Positions 1 to 8,468 of a stretch of DNA of 39,040 bases are shown one piece after another (within the stretch, counting starts at the first letter, position 1; each line of letters opens with the position of its first letter). Origin of the DNA: Marinobacterium alkalitolerans (GTDB lineage Bacteria > Pseudomonadota > Gammaproteobacteria > Pseudomonadales > Balneatricaceae); the NCBI RefSeq assembly GCF_017776525.1, contig NZ_JACVEW010000027.1:1-39040 (forward strand). The letters are read 5' to 3'. Under the pieces are notes generated by a model. The model had not been told where the DNA came from. It searched no databases and worked only from the letters and a program-made list of their open reading frames with translations. The translations under genes and the position numbers were made by a program.

Positions 1-123
1 TTCTATAGCCCACAGGAGGCACTGTGACCACTCGTCGTATTAGCGGTCGACTGTCAGGTGAATACCGTCACAACACATAATATTCATGAGTAATGTCACT
101 CTGACCCCAATTTCACGCAAGCC

Positions 124-480
124 TTAGAGCCCCTGCTTTTCGGACCAGACACGAAGCTGTTCAAGAAACTCCAAAGCACTGCGGCCAAATTCAGTCAGCT
201 CATAGGTGACCGCAAGGGGACGTTCACTCAACACTTTTCGAATAACCATTCCCTTACTCTCAAGCTCCTTAAGCCGCTGATCAATCATCTTCTTGCTTGC
301 TCCACCGAGCATCCGGTTCAAGTCGTTGAATCTGACCGGACCATCTTTGAGGTGGTAAATGATTGAGCCGGTCCACTTACCTCCGATCAGGCGCATGCCC
401 TTTTCGATGGCGCAGGGCTCCATACAGGGATTAACAACTTTTTTGCGACCATAACTATCTGTTTCTACTGTACTTTCCAA
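124..480 (-). CDS. HxlR-family winged-helix transcriptional regulator
   Basis: A 118-residue protein made almost entirely of the HxlR winged-helix DNA-binding domain: the family's 'IGGKWT' segment lies at residues 32-37, followed by the recognition region and the wing 'YELTEFG' at 93-99. The start is a TTG, supported by GGAG seven bases upstream (plus-strand 488-491); there is no ATG before residue 20. Two cysteines (C19, C23) sit just before the first helix, where redox-sensing members of the family (HypR, YodB, QorR) carry their reactive Cys. It is divergent from an MdaB-like quinone reductase, so by family precedent it probably represses that gene and itself and responds to quinones or electrophiles. 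Family assignment is firm; the inducer is inferred. Confidence 0.9.
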   Translation of the reverse strand: MESTVETDSYGRKKVVNPCMEPCAIEKGMRLIGGKWTGSIIYHLKDGPVRFNDLNRMLGGASKKMIDQRLKELESKGMVIRKVLSERPLAVTYELTEFGRSALEFLEQLRVWSEKQGL

Positions 481-599
481 GATATATCTCCGGTTGCCGA
501 GTAGGTTACCAAAAGTTAACTAATTGATCCTGCTTTGTTGGTAACCATAATAAACCAGGTATCGAAAAGTTACCAATGTCTTACAGCGGAGATTGCACC
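481..599. promoter_or_regulatory. Divergent HxlR/mdaB promoter with repeated GTTACCAA operator-like sites
   Basis: This 119-bp spacer holds GGTTACCAA at 504-512, its exact inverse TTGGTAACC at 538-546, and a third half-site GTTACCAA at 569-576, 24 bases before the mdaB ATG. A GTTAAC palindrome lies at 515-520. Two inverted copies plus a third near the translation start fit binding by a dimeric winged-helix repressor, most simply the neighbouring HxlR protein. The repeats are seen directly; the binding protein is inferred. Confidence 0.6.
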
Positions 600-1184
600 A
601 TGAGTAATGTTCTTATTATCAATGCGCACCACCATTACCCGTTTGCCGAAGGTCGGCTGAACAAGTCTCTGACGCAACTGGCCGATGAGCTGATTACGGG
701 AAAAGGACACAACACACGCATTGTTACGATCGATGAAGGCTGGGACGTTCAGCAAGAACTGGAAAACCACCAGTGGGCTGACATCATCCTGTTGCAGTCA
801 CCGGTCAACTGGATGATGCCGCCTTGGACATTCAAGAAGTACATGGACGAAGTCTACACCGCTGGTATGGGCGGTGCCCTGTGTAATGGCGATGGCCGCC
901 ATCAGGATGCTCCCAAGGAAAACTATGGCGCTGGCGGGACCTTACAAGGCAAGAAATACATGCTGTCTCTCACCTTCAATGCGCCGGCCGAATCATTTGA
1001 TGACGAGAGCGAATACCTGTTTCAGGGCAAGAGCGCTGATGACCTGTTCTTCCCGATGCACATGAATTTCCGCTTCTTTGCCATGGAGTCGCTGCCTACT
1101 TTTGCCTGCTTTGATGTCATGAAAAATGCAGAAGTGGAAAAAGATTTTGAGCGCTTTAAACAGCATATCGATGAAAATTTCTAA
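600..1184 (+). CDS. mdaB: MdaB-like NAD(P)H:quinone oxidoreductase (flavodoxin-like fold)
   Basis: A 194-residue flavodoxin-fold protein that follows E. coli MdaB almost segment by segment: N-terminal 'NVLIINAHHHYP' strand and FMN/FAD-binding loop, 'WADIILLQSPVNWMMPPW' and 'KKYMDEV' in the middle, then 'GKKYMLSLTFNAP' and 'LPTFACFDVMK'. Such enzymes reduce quinones by two electrons in the cytoplasm and so avoid semiquinone formation. The ATG at 600 is preferred over the upstream ATG at 576 because it has GGAG about seven bases before it and gives the usual family start. It is transcribed away from an HxlR regulator, with operator-like repeats between them, so quinone or electrophile-inducible expression is likely (inference). 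Confidence 0.88.
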   Translation: MSNVLIINAHHHYPFAEGRLNKSLTQLADELITGKGHNTRIVTIDEGWDVQQELENHQWADIILLQSPVNWMMPPWTFKKYMDEVYTAGMGGALCNGDGRHQDAPKENYGAGGTLQGKKYMLSLTFNAPAESFDDESEYLFQGKSADDLFFPMHMNFRFFAMESLPTFACFDVMKNAEVEKDFERFKQHIDENF

Positions 1185-1255
1185 GTAGATGGCAGTTGCC
1201 TGAATGGGACCTTTGAGGTGGACCCATCCTGCTGAACGTTAATACAGGAAAAATG

Positions 1256-1660
1256 ATGAGTACGACGTATAGAGTGCAATGTGATTGTCAGGCGGTTGAG
1301 GTCTCGATGACAGGGGGGCCAAAAGTGCATGGGTACTGCCATTGCGAGGATTGCCGCGAACTGCTCCAAGTGCCCTATCATTCGGTGCTGGCCTGGGAGG
1401 ACGGTAATGTTGAAATTACCCGGGGGCAAAGCGAAGTGATCGAGTTTCAGCACCCGACCAAGCGAATGAAGCGGGTTTTCTGCAAGCATTGTGGTGATGT
1501 GATCTACAACACCAATGCCATGGGCTGGAAACTGGTCTCCCAGTTGCTGTTCCGTCGTTGCAACAACGATACCTTGCCTGAGGGCTTCGCCTCCACGTCG
1601 CATTTTTTCTACGATCGCCGCATCATTGATATTGCTGATGATCTGCCCAAACGAGGGTAA
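1256..1660 (+). CDS. GFA-family (Mss4-like) zinc-binding protein
   Basis: A 134-residue protein with the cysteine pattern of the GFA family: CxC (C9, C11), CxCxxC (C28, C30, C33) and CxxCG (C76, C79). The family is named for glutathione-dependent formaldehyde-activating enzyme, but most members are uncharacterised zinc proteins, so no substrate should be read into the name. Two ATGs occur in tandem (1253 and 1256); the second is preferred because AGGAA at 1246-1250 is too close to the first. It lies 71 bases after the quinone reductase on the same strand and may be cotranscribed with it. It converges on the dehalogenase operon across a shared hairpin. Confidence 0.82.
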   Translation: MSTTYRVQCDCQAVEVSMTGGPKVHGYCHCEDCRELLQVPYHSVLAWEDGNVEITRGQSEVIEFQHPTKRMKRVFCKHCGDVIYNTNAMGWKLVSQLLFRRCNNDTLPEGFASTSHFFYDRRIIDIADDLPKRG

Positions 1661-1670
1661 TGAAAAAGGG

Positions 1671-1702
1671 CGCGTACCCGGCTCTAAGTGAGCTGGGTAC
1701 GA
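1671..1702 (-). terminator. Terminator hairpin between the convergent GFA and DehI-like genes
   Basis: An 11-bp stem (1674-1684 with 1690-1700, one G-U pair) has a five-base loop. Read on the minus strand it is followed by a run of five T after a short GC-rich stretch, so it looks like an intrinsic terminator for the dehalogenase operon. The TAG stop of that operon (1684-1686) lies in the loop-proximal stem and loop. There is no T tract on the plus-strand side. Confidence 0.6.
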
Positions 1703-2568
1703 AAGACAGCAACGTTGGCAGTCAGGCCGGGTAACAGGTATTGGAACAGCTGCACAACGCTCAATACCTCCTGCAGGTTGGCATCCTTGGCTGCAGCCTG
1801 TTGCAGGGTTGAAGGTGTCAGGTGATTAGGGTTGGGTAATTCCAGCGCCAGATCAGTGGCTGCCTGGTGAATACCTTCAACGATACGAGAATACGGGGGT
1901 GTCGCAAGATGCTTGGACAAGTCATCCCAAGCCTCCAGAAAATAGCTGGGCCAGCGTGCCAGAGCCCTGTAGTCCGTGTTCACAAATGGCAGCCCAAGTT
2001 GCTTTTTGATCCTGTCATAGAGCTCCAATGTATCCGGCAAGCAGTGGTGCGGTTCCATGAGAGATAAGGCGGACCTGTTGGTCTCTGATGAGTTGCTCGG
2101 GAGGCGTTCGATGCTGGTTTTGTTGCTCAAGGCATGGCCTTCGAGTAACAGCCGAGCCTGAGTTGCAAGCAGCAGGTAGGGCATGTTTCCGGCGGAAAAG
2201 GTTTCGATGGTGTCCCGAATTGCGTCAATTTCAGCCTCTGCATAGCCCAGATCTGACAGCCTGGAAGTGAGGCGCGATACAGGCAACTGTGTGACACAGT
2301 GTTCAATGTGATGTCGTAAATCAACACATGCCCGTTGAAATGCAACAGAGTCCAAGGCGGGTCTCAGCCCTTGCCAAAGCGTTTGATAAAAATGCGGGTA
2401 ATGCGCAAATGCCATGGTGACGACGCCCATCCAGGGTGCACGCAATATCTTTTTTGTGTCCTGATAAACCTCAAGCAGTTCATCCTCGGCTTCAACCTCG
2501 GGCACCGGGTGAATTACGGGGAGAGGGGAAGGAAGATAACGGGCCAGCGCCGAGTTTGAATGATCCAT
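1684..2568 (-). CDS. DehI-family (group I) 2-haloacid dehalogenase-like protein
   Basis: A 294-residue all-helical protein matching the DehI family, whose characterised members hydrolyse both D- and L-2-haloacids by activating water directly, without a covalent intermediate. The active-site elements of Pseudomonas putida PP3 DehI have clear counterparts: N128 and Y131 in 'AGNMPYLLL' (Asn114 and Tyr117 in PP3) and D199 in 'VNTDYRALARWP' (Asp189). The two halves around residues 30-140 and 175-290 reflect the family's internal pseudo-repeat. It is translationally coupled to the HAD-type dehalogenase upstream (TAATG, one shared base). Substrate is not provable from sequence; conserved catalytic residues make dehalogenation plausible. 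Confidence 0.8.
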   Translation of the reverse strand: MDHSNSALARYLPSPLPVIHPVPEVEAEDELLEVYQDTKKILRAPWMGVVTMAFAHYPHFYQTLWQGLRPALDSVAFQRACVDLRHHIEHCVTQLPVSRLTSRLSDLGYAEAEIDAIRDTIETFSAGNMPYLLLATQARLLLEGHALSNKTSIERLPSNSSETNRSALSLMEPHHCLPDTLELYDRIKKQLGLPFVNTDYRALARWPSYFLEAWDDLSKHLATPPYSRIVEGIHQAATDLALELPNPNHLTPSTLQQAAAKDANLQEVLSVVQLFQYLLPGLTANVAVFRTQLT

Positions 2569-3284
2569 TATTTCACCCCCAACGCCACAACCAGCTCATC
2601 AAAGCTGTCAACCAGGATATCCGGAGAGAAAGTAAGCTCTGTCTGAGTGGAACCCGGTCCCCATTCATCCTTTCTGCGAACTAACGCAGTCCGGTAACCG
2701 GCTTTCTGTGCGGCAATCAGATCATATTCATGGCAGGCCACCATGCAGCACTCCTCTGGCGACAACTGGAGGTACTCGGTGACAGCCTGATAGGACTCGG
2801 GTAGCAGCTTGTATTTGCCGATACCTTCACAGGAAAACACCGCGTCCCAGTTCAAACCGTTGTGACGAGCGGTATCGATAATAAGGCGATAGCTGAGTAT
2901 GGTGAAAGAGGCCACGATGAACTTCTGTCTGAGCTTGGCTTGAGCGTCAGGAAAGTCTGGCCAGCAGTTAAAGTGATGCGGGGTTTCATAAGCAATCAGG
3001 TGACGATCCTGTTCATCGAATGTCTGCAGTTCGAACTCATCAATCAGCTCATCCAGTACTTTGCGATGGGCATCATCAAAGCGGTAGTCGGGTTTTGCAA
3101 ACTCCCCCAAATTCAGCATCAACTGCATGGATCGCCGGCGAAGTTCGTTCGTGATCATGCCCCAGTCCCGTTCAATACCATGACGCTTGCCTGCCTGTTG
3201 AAAGGCTGACTTGAAGCCGTTGTGCCAGTCGAGAACGGTTCCGCCCGTGTCAAATGTTAGGGCGCGTAAATTTTCCAAGGCCAT
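2568..3284 (-). CDS. Haloacid dehalogenase type II-like HAD hydrolase
   Basis: A 238-residue HAD-superfamily protein resembling L-2-haloacid dehalogenases. Motif I is 'FDTGGTVLDW' with nucleophile D12, motif II Ser lies near S131 ('FTILS'), motif III Lys is K159 in 'YKLLPESY' and the motif IV acidic residue is D188 in 'ACHEYD'. The Tyr that normally follows the nucleophile in haloacid dehalogenases is Gly here, and the Ser/Asn pair before D188 is Cys/His, so specificity may differ from the textbook enzyme. AGGAA six bases before the ATG supports the start. It is the first gene of a two-gene operon with a DehI-family protein. It could instead be a small-molecule phosphatase, but the neighbour favours dehalogenation. 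Confidence 0.8.
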   Translation of the reverse strand: MALENLRALTFDTGGTVLDWHNGFKSAFQQAGKRHGIERDWGMITNELRRRSMQLMLNLGEFAKPDYRFDDAHRKVLDELIDEFELQTFDEQDRHLIAYETPHHFNCWPDFPDAQAKLRQKFIVASFTILSYRLIIDTARHNGLNWDAVFSCEGIGKYKLLPESYQAVTEYLQLSPEECCMVACHEYDLIAAQKAGYRTALVRRKDEWGPGSTQTELTFSPDILVDSFDELVVALGVK

Positions 3285-3402
3285 GCCAGTTCCTTTTTCT
3301 TATAATTGCTCAGGAAAAATTAGACGATGCAACGATCTTGGCTGGCAGGCAATTAGTTACTTTTTGGTGACTACTGAATAGCTTAGGCAGCAAGAAGCTC
3401 AC

Positions 3403-6400
3403 TCAAGCCGCCGCTTTCACCCGGTTCCGGCCACTCTGTTTGGCCTTGTATAGCGCCTGGTCGGCTGCGTAGACGAGCTGTTCGGTGGTGCCATGGTCGT
3501 CGGGTATGCAGGTGGCGCAGCCCACGCTGACGGTGACTTCTTCTGCGGTGGATGACTGTTCATGGGCAACGCCCAGTGCCTGCACGCCCAGTCGCACGTT
3601 TTCGGCTACCTGCAGTGCGCCGTCGGTGTCGGTGTTGGGCAGAATCAGCATGAATTCCTCACCCCCGTAGCGCACTACCAGATCGGTTGAGCGCTGCAGT
3701 TGTGCTTCCAGCGCCTGGGCGACCTGTATCAGGCAGTCGTCCCCGAGCTGGTGGCCATAGTGGTCGTTGAAGCCCTTGAAGTGGTCCACGTCCAGCATGA
3801 TGACCGAGAGGGGCTTTCCTTCGCGGCGCAGGCGCAGCCAGGTGTCCTGCAGGTAGGCATCGCCGGAGCGGCGGTTGGCAACGCCTGTAAGGCCGTCGCG
3901 GTCAGCCAGGCGCTGCAGTTCCTTGTTCAGGGTTTCCAGCTCTGCGGTGCGCTCGGCGACCTTGTCTTCAAGCCGGTGAGAGTAGTCCTGTACCTGGGTG
4001 TAGAGCCGTGCGTTTTCGATAGCCACGGATGCCTGTGCCGCCAGCAGACGGATCAGTTCCACCCGGGCCTCGGTGAAGACGCTGTCGGCCAGGTTGTTTT
4101 CCATGTACACGGCCGCTTCAAAGCGTTCGCGGATAATGGGTACGCACAGCACCGAACGGGGGCGCATGTGCACGGTGTAGGGGTCGTGCAGGAAGGGGCC
4201 TTCCGCGCTGGCATCATGCAGTACGATCGCTTCGTTGCGCTGGAATACCTGAGTGATGAGGCTCATCGGCAGGGCGATATCGTCACCCTGGGTGTCTTTC
4301 AGCACGCTGTGCCCCGGCAATGCGTCCGGCAGCAGGTCTGCATCCGGCAGGGTAGAGGCTTCTACACTGTATTGCCCCTCGGAGCGCACCACCAGGCAGC
4401 CCCACTGTCCGCCGGCGTTTTCCAGCAGGATGGTCAGGGTTTTCTGCAGGAGCTGGTCCAGCACCATCTCACCGGATATTTCACGGGACGCTTTCATGAC
4501 CGATGCCAGGTCCAGATTGGCCAGATGGCCGGTTTCACTGGACGGGGTCTGGTTCCATTGCTTGAGGACCGGGAACTCGGTTTCGAGCTGTTCCACCTTG
4601 CGGTGTGCGCCCCAGCGGTTGTACACGCCGTGGGCACCGCGCAGATAGCCTTCAGCCGAGCGCTGTTTGCCCTGTTCAATCAGGTAGCGGGCGGCACGTT
4701 CGAGCGCAGTGGCTTCATCGCGCAGAAATCCGCTGTTGCGGGCCGCGTCGATCGCCGCGTCGTAGCAGGCAAGGGCGCGGTCCCGATCGCCGTCCAGCCG
4801 GGCGAGTTCTGCTGTCATCAGCCATTGCAGGTGGCGGAAGTTGTCTTCGCAGTTGTCGGCCCAGCGGGTCATGCGGGCCAGATCCTGCTCCAGTCGTTCG
4901 CGTGTCTCGGTCTGAGTGGCCTTGTCCATGGCGGGGTAGAGTGTCGTCAGTGTGAGGTTGGCCACAATGTAGAAGCGCACCAGCTGGGGCAGCGACATTG
5001 CGGATTTGATCAGCTTGTCCTGTTTGCGGACAAAGCTGAGGGCGCGTTCGTAATCACCGTACATCAGGCTGATCTCGGCGTTATAGATGTGATGGTTGGC
5101 GATGCCGGTCATGAACTGGCGCTCGCTCATCTCGTCCAGGCATTGCTGAACATCGAAATCATCGCTGCTGAGCGTGTCGGCGGACAGGGTGTCGCCGAGG
5201 AAGTTGCGCTGCATCTGCAGGAACAGGGTGCCGGAGTCCAGCGAGTCCTGATAGGCGCATTCGCGGACGATCTCCAGATTTTCTTCATGCTGCTTGCGTG
5301 CGGTTTCCAGATCCATGCCCGGATCCCAGATCACGCAGTCCTGTGCGCTGTAGGCCAGGTAGAGCAGGTCACCGGATTGGTAGCCCGCTTCGATGCCCTT
5401 GCGGAACCAGGGGGTGAGACTGGCCCAGTGATTGCTCCAGTGGTGCACAAACATGGCGTAGACGTAGATCACCCGCGCTCTGAGGCTCAGGTCGTCCAGC
5501 CGTTCGTTGATCGCCAGCCCCACCTTGGCGTACTGGTAGCCCGTGGCGGGTTCGTCCAGCTCACCGCACAACAGCATGCCGTAAGCGGCATAGGCAAAGG
5601 CAGATTCCGGGCAGTTGCCGCGGCGCAGCGCCAGATTGACGGCCTTGAGCACCAGATAACTGAACATGTTGCTGCCGGACAGGAAGGCCGCCGCAAAAAT
5701 TTCCATCAGCAGGCGCATCGCGGTGAGGGTAGCCGGATCGTCAATGATCGGGGCATCCACCAGATCGGCAATGTCGCGCCCGGCCAGATACTGGTCCACC
5801 CGCTGACGTTCGCGGGCTATGTCGTCCAGGCTCGGGGTGTCGGTGAAGTCCACGCCCAGTAGGGCCAGCCCTTCAATGGCCGCTTGTATGGACTCTCGCA
5901 TCCGGCCCAGTGTTGCGTTCTGACGGGTACGGATGGCGAGGATATCCGCTCGCTCAAGGTCCGTTTTGGCGTGCTCCAGCATGCGTTCCAGCCAGAGATC
6001 GGCGTATTGGGTGCGGCCGGTCAGGTAGTGGCAGAGCTGCATCTCGGTGGCCAGCTCGCTCATCTGCTGCGGCATTTCGGTCCAGGCATCACCGGGCAAT
6101 AGCTCAAGTGCGATCTGCAGGTAGTTCAGTGCCGATTCGTACGCGGATGCCTGACGGGCACGCAGGCCGGCGCGCTGGTTAAAGGTGGCCAGTTGCAGGC
6201 GCTCCTGTTCGGCCGTGATCAGTGTACGCCCCTGATTCAGGTGGTTGACGATATCGATGAGCTGGTCGTCAGCCGCCTCGCCACCGGCATGTTTAAGCAA
6301 CAGCCGACCCACTGAAAGGTGCATGCTCGGCAGCGCATCCGGTTCGATCAGGTTGTAGGCGGCCTGTTGGACGCGGTCGTGCTGGAAGCGGTAGCTGGGG

Positions 6401-8442
6401 TTCAGGGCCAGGCTGTCATCCGGCTGGTTCACCAACCGGTAGTCGTTGTGCAGAGGCAGCAGGGTGTACTGTTTGAGTGCCGGCATCAGTGCGCGTGCCG
6501 TTTCCGCCAGCGAGTGTTCATAGATGGCGGCCAGGGTCTGCAGCGTGAAGCTGTTACCGATACAGGCGGCCAGTCGCAGTACCTGCTGGGTGTCGTCCGG
6601 CAGTTTACGCAGGCTCTCCAGCATGAAGGCCACAACGTCGTGGCTGGCTTCTTCCCAGCTGGAGCGGTCCAGTTGCCACTGCCATCGGCCACTGGCCGGA
6701 TCACAGGTGATCGCTCCCTGCGCATGGAGCTGGCGCAACAGCTCATTGGTGAAAAACGGGTTGCCGTGGGCGCGGTTATAGAGCATTTCGCTCAATTCGG
6801 CGCTGTCGGCCGGTTCACACCTCAGGGTATCGGCTACCAGCTGCTCCACGGAGCCCTGATCGAGTGGCCCTACCGGTATCTCATGAATGCGCTGGTGGGC
6901 GTTCAGGTCATCCAGCAGCAGTCGCAGGGGGTGGCCGGGGCCAACCTCGTTGCTGCGGAAGGCGCCGATCAGCAGCAGGTGATGCTGATCCCGTGATGTG
7001 ACGATACGGCGCAAAAGATCCAGAGTGGGGGTGTCACTCCACTGAAGGTCATCCAGAAACAGCACGACCGGGTGCCCTTTGCCCGCAAACACGCGCAAAA
7101 AGGCGGCAAGCACCAGTTGCAGTCGGTTACGGCTCTCAGCCGGTGGCAGCTCGGTGACAGGTGGCTGGGCACCGATGATCAGTTCCAACTCGGGCACCAG
7201 ATCGATCACCAGTGCCGCATTGGGGGCCAGTGCTTCGGTCAGGCGGATGCGCCACTCGGCCAGTTGGGCTTCAGGCTCCAGCAGCACCTGCTGCACCAGT
7301 GCCCGGAATGTGGCGGCCAGCGCCGAGTAGGCACCGCTTTGCTGAAACTGGTCGAACTTGCTCTGTACCAGAAAGCCGCGCTCGCGAATCTGGTAGCGGT
7401 CGATCTCGTTTACCAGTGCGGACTTCCCCACGCCGGAATAACCGTGCACCAGGCAGAAGCGGGTCTGACCTTCCACCACCTGCTCAAACAGGTCCAGCAG
7501 CTCTTTCAGTTCCTGGTCACGTCCGTACAGGGCCTGGGGAATCAGAAACTTCTGCAATAAGTCCTGTAGGCCCAGTTCAAAGGCCTTGGGTGTGTGCCCG
7601 TTACGCATGGCAACGGCACAGCGAGACAGGTCATGCAGCAGTCCCAGACCGCTTTGGTAGCGCGCCTCCGGTGATTTGGCCAGCAGCTTCATCACGATGT
7701 TGGAGAGAGCCTCGGGTACGTCCGGGTTGAGTGCCTGCGGCTCCACCGGGACACGGCTGATATGGCTGTGAACCCACTCGAGTGTGCTCTTGGCCTGAAA
7801 CGGGGTTTGCCCCGTCAGCAGTTCGTACAGCAGCACGCCCAGCGAATAGTAGTCGGAGCGGTAGTCCAGACTCCGGTTCATGCGACCGGTCTGTTCAGGG
7901 GAGATGTAGGCCAGCAGACCGATAGACTGGTCCGAGAGCTGAGGTGCCTGACGCTCCTGCCCCAGCTCCGAGGCCATGCTGAAGCCGGTCAGCACCGGCT
8001 GGCCTTTGGTATCGAACAAAACGTTGCGGGGTGAAATGCCCTTGTGCACCACTTCCTGCGCATGTACTTCGCTCAGAATGCGCACCAGCCGGATGGCCAG
8101 CTCAACTGTTTCCACCACCGGAGGGGGGGAGGTGGCGTCATCGTCCCGCCGGGTCTGCAGTGAGCCCGAGCAGTCATCCGACACCAGTGCCAGGTTGCCG
8201 CTGCCATGGGGCAGCAGCTGGTGAATGCGACGCACGCCCTCAACACCCTCAAGTCGCATGGCGATACTGGCTTCATGCTGCAGTGCCGCCACCTGCGTGC
8301 GGTCCGGGTATTCCGTATCCAGCGTCTCGATGCAGACATCGCTTCCGTCAGCCACCCGTCGGGCGCGATAGACAACGCGCCCGGCCGTGCGCCAGAGGCA
8401 CGACAGTAGGGTGTAACCGGGCAGCTGCAGTGTACTTTGCAT
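3403..8442 (-). CDS. Giant signalling protein: degenerate protein kinase, AAA ATPase, helical repeats, GAF, GGDEF
   Basis: A 1679-residue cytoplasmic protein. Residues 10-275 form a protein kinase-like domain of the type found in kinase/ATPase/histidine-kinase hybrids ('LAYISPEQTGRMNRS', 'DYRSDYYSLGVLLYEL'). An AAA ATPase follows, with Walker A 'GYSGVGKS' (K340) and Walker B 'VVLFLDDLQWSD' (D464-D465). Helical TPR-like repeats cover about 740-1290, GAF about 1320-1478, a coiled coil about 1483-1513 and GGDEF 1514-1675. The cyclase signature is GGEEF (1593-1597) with an inhibitory site RSTD (1584-1587), so c-di-GMP synthesis with product inhibition is expected. The kinase has E39 where the ATP-binding Lys should be, HKG instead of HKD (G135) and GFS instead of DFS (G153), so it is probably a pseudokinase. 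ATG 8442 is chosen over the adjacent TTG 8445. Confidence 0.9.
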   Translation of the reverse strand: MQSTLQLPGYTLLSCLWRTAGRVVYRARRVADGSDVCIETLDTEYPDRTQVAALQHEASIAMRLEGVEGVRRIHQLLPHGSGNLALVSDDCSGSLQTRRDDDATSPPPVVETVELAIRLVRILSEVHAQEVVHKGISPRNVLFDTKGQPVLTGFSMASELGQERQAPQLSDQSIGLLAYISPEQTGRMNRSLDYRSDYYSLGVLLYELLTGQTPFQAKSTLEWVHSHISRVPVEPQALNPDVPEALSNIVMKLLAKSPEARYQSGLGLLHDLSRCAVAMRNGHTPKAFELGLQDLLQKFLIPQALYGRDQELKELLDLFEQVVEGQTRFCLVHGYSGVGKSALVNEIDRYQIRERGFLVQSKFDQFQQSGAYSALAATFRALVQQVLLEPEAQLAEWRIRLTEALAPNAALVIDLVPELELIIGAQPPVTELPPAESRNRLQLVLAAFLRVFAGKGHPVVLFLDDLQWSDTPTLDLLRRIVTSRDQHHLLLIGAFRSNEVGPGHPLRLLLDDLNAHQRIHEIPVGPLDQGSVEQLVADTLRCEPADSAELSEMLYNRAHGNPFFTNELLRQLHAQGAITCDPASGRWQWQLDRSSWEEASHDVVAFMLESLRKLPDDTQQVLRLAACIGNSFTLQTLAAIYEHSLAETARALMPALKQYTLLPLHNDYRLVNQPDDSLALNPSYRFQHDRVQQAAYNLIEPDALPSMHLSVGRLLLKHAGGEAADDQLIDIVNHLNQGRTLITAEQERLQLATFNQRAGLRARQASAYESALNYLQIALELLPGDAWTEMPQQMSELATEMQLCHYLTGRTQYADLWLERMLEHAKTDLERADILAIRTRQNATLGRMRESIQAAIEGLALLGVDFTDTPSLDDIARERQRVDQYLAGRDIADLVDAPIIDDPATLTAMRLLMEIFAAAFLSGSNMFSYLVLKAVNLALRRGNCPESAFAYAAYGMLLCGELDEPATGYQYAKVGLAINERLDDLSLRARVIYVYAMFVHHWSNHWASLTPWFRKGIEAGYQSGDLLYLAYSAQDCVIWDPGMDLETARKQHEENLEIVRECAYQDSLDSGTLFLQMQRNFLGDTLSADTLSSDDFDVQQCLDEMSERQFMTGIANHHIYNAEISLMYGDYERALSFVRKQDKLIKSAMSLPQLVRFYIVANLTLTTLYPAMDKATQTETRERLEQDLARMTRWADNCEDNFRHLQWLMTAELARLDGDRDRALACYDAAIDAARNSGFLRDEATALERAARYLIEQGKQRSAEGYLRGAHGVYNRWGAHRKVEQLETEFPVLKQWNQTPSSETGHLANLDLASVMKASREISGEMVLDQLLQKTLTILLENAGGQWGCLVVRSEGQYSVEASTLPDADLLPDALPGHSVLKDTQGDDIALPMSLITQVFQRNEAIVLHDASAEGPFLHDPYTVHMRPRSVLCVPIIRERFEAAVYMENNLADSVFTEARVELIRLLAAQASVAIENARLYTQVQDYSHRLEDKVAERTAELETLNKELQRLADRDGLTGVANRRSGDAYLQDTWLRLRREGKPLSVIMLDVDHFKGFNDHYGHQLGDDCLIQVAQALEAQLQRSTDLVVRYGGEEFMLILPNTDTDGALQVAENVRLGVQALGVAHEQSSTAEEVTVSVGCATCIPDDHGTTEQLVYAADQALYKAKQSGRNRVKAAA

Positions 8443-8468
8443 CAAGGGTGTCTCTCAGGGTCGATCAA

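Noticed and set aside
92-113. Sequence resembling a flank sometimes seen near REP-associated or IS200-like transposases
   Set aside because: It is recalled only vaguely, no transposase or second copy is visible in the window, and bases 1-123 hold no recognisable gene.
3700-5862. Very long plus-strand open frame (720 codons) opposite the giant signalling gene
   Set aside because: It is antisense to well-conserved ATPase, GAF and GGDEF coding sequence, has no ribosome site or family motif, and arises from the codon bias of the real gene.
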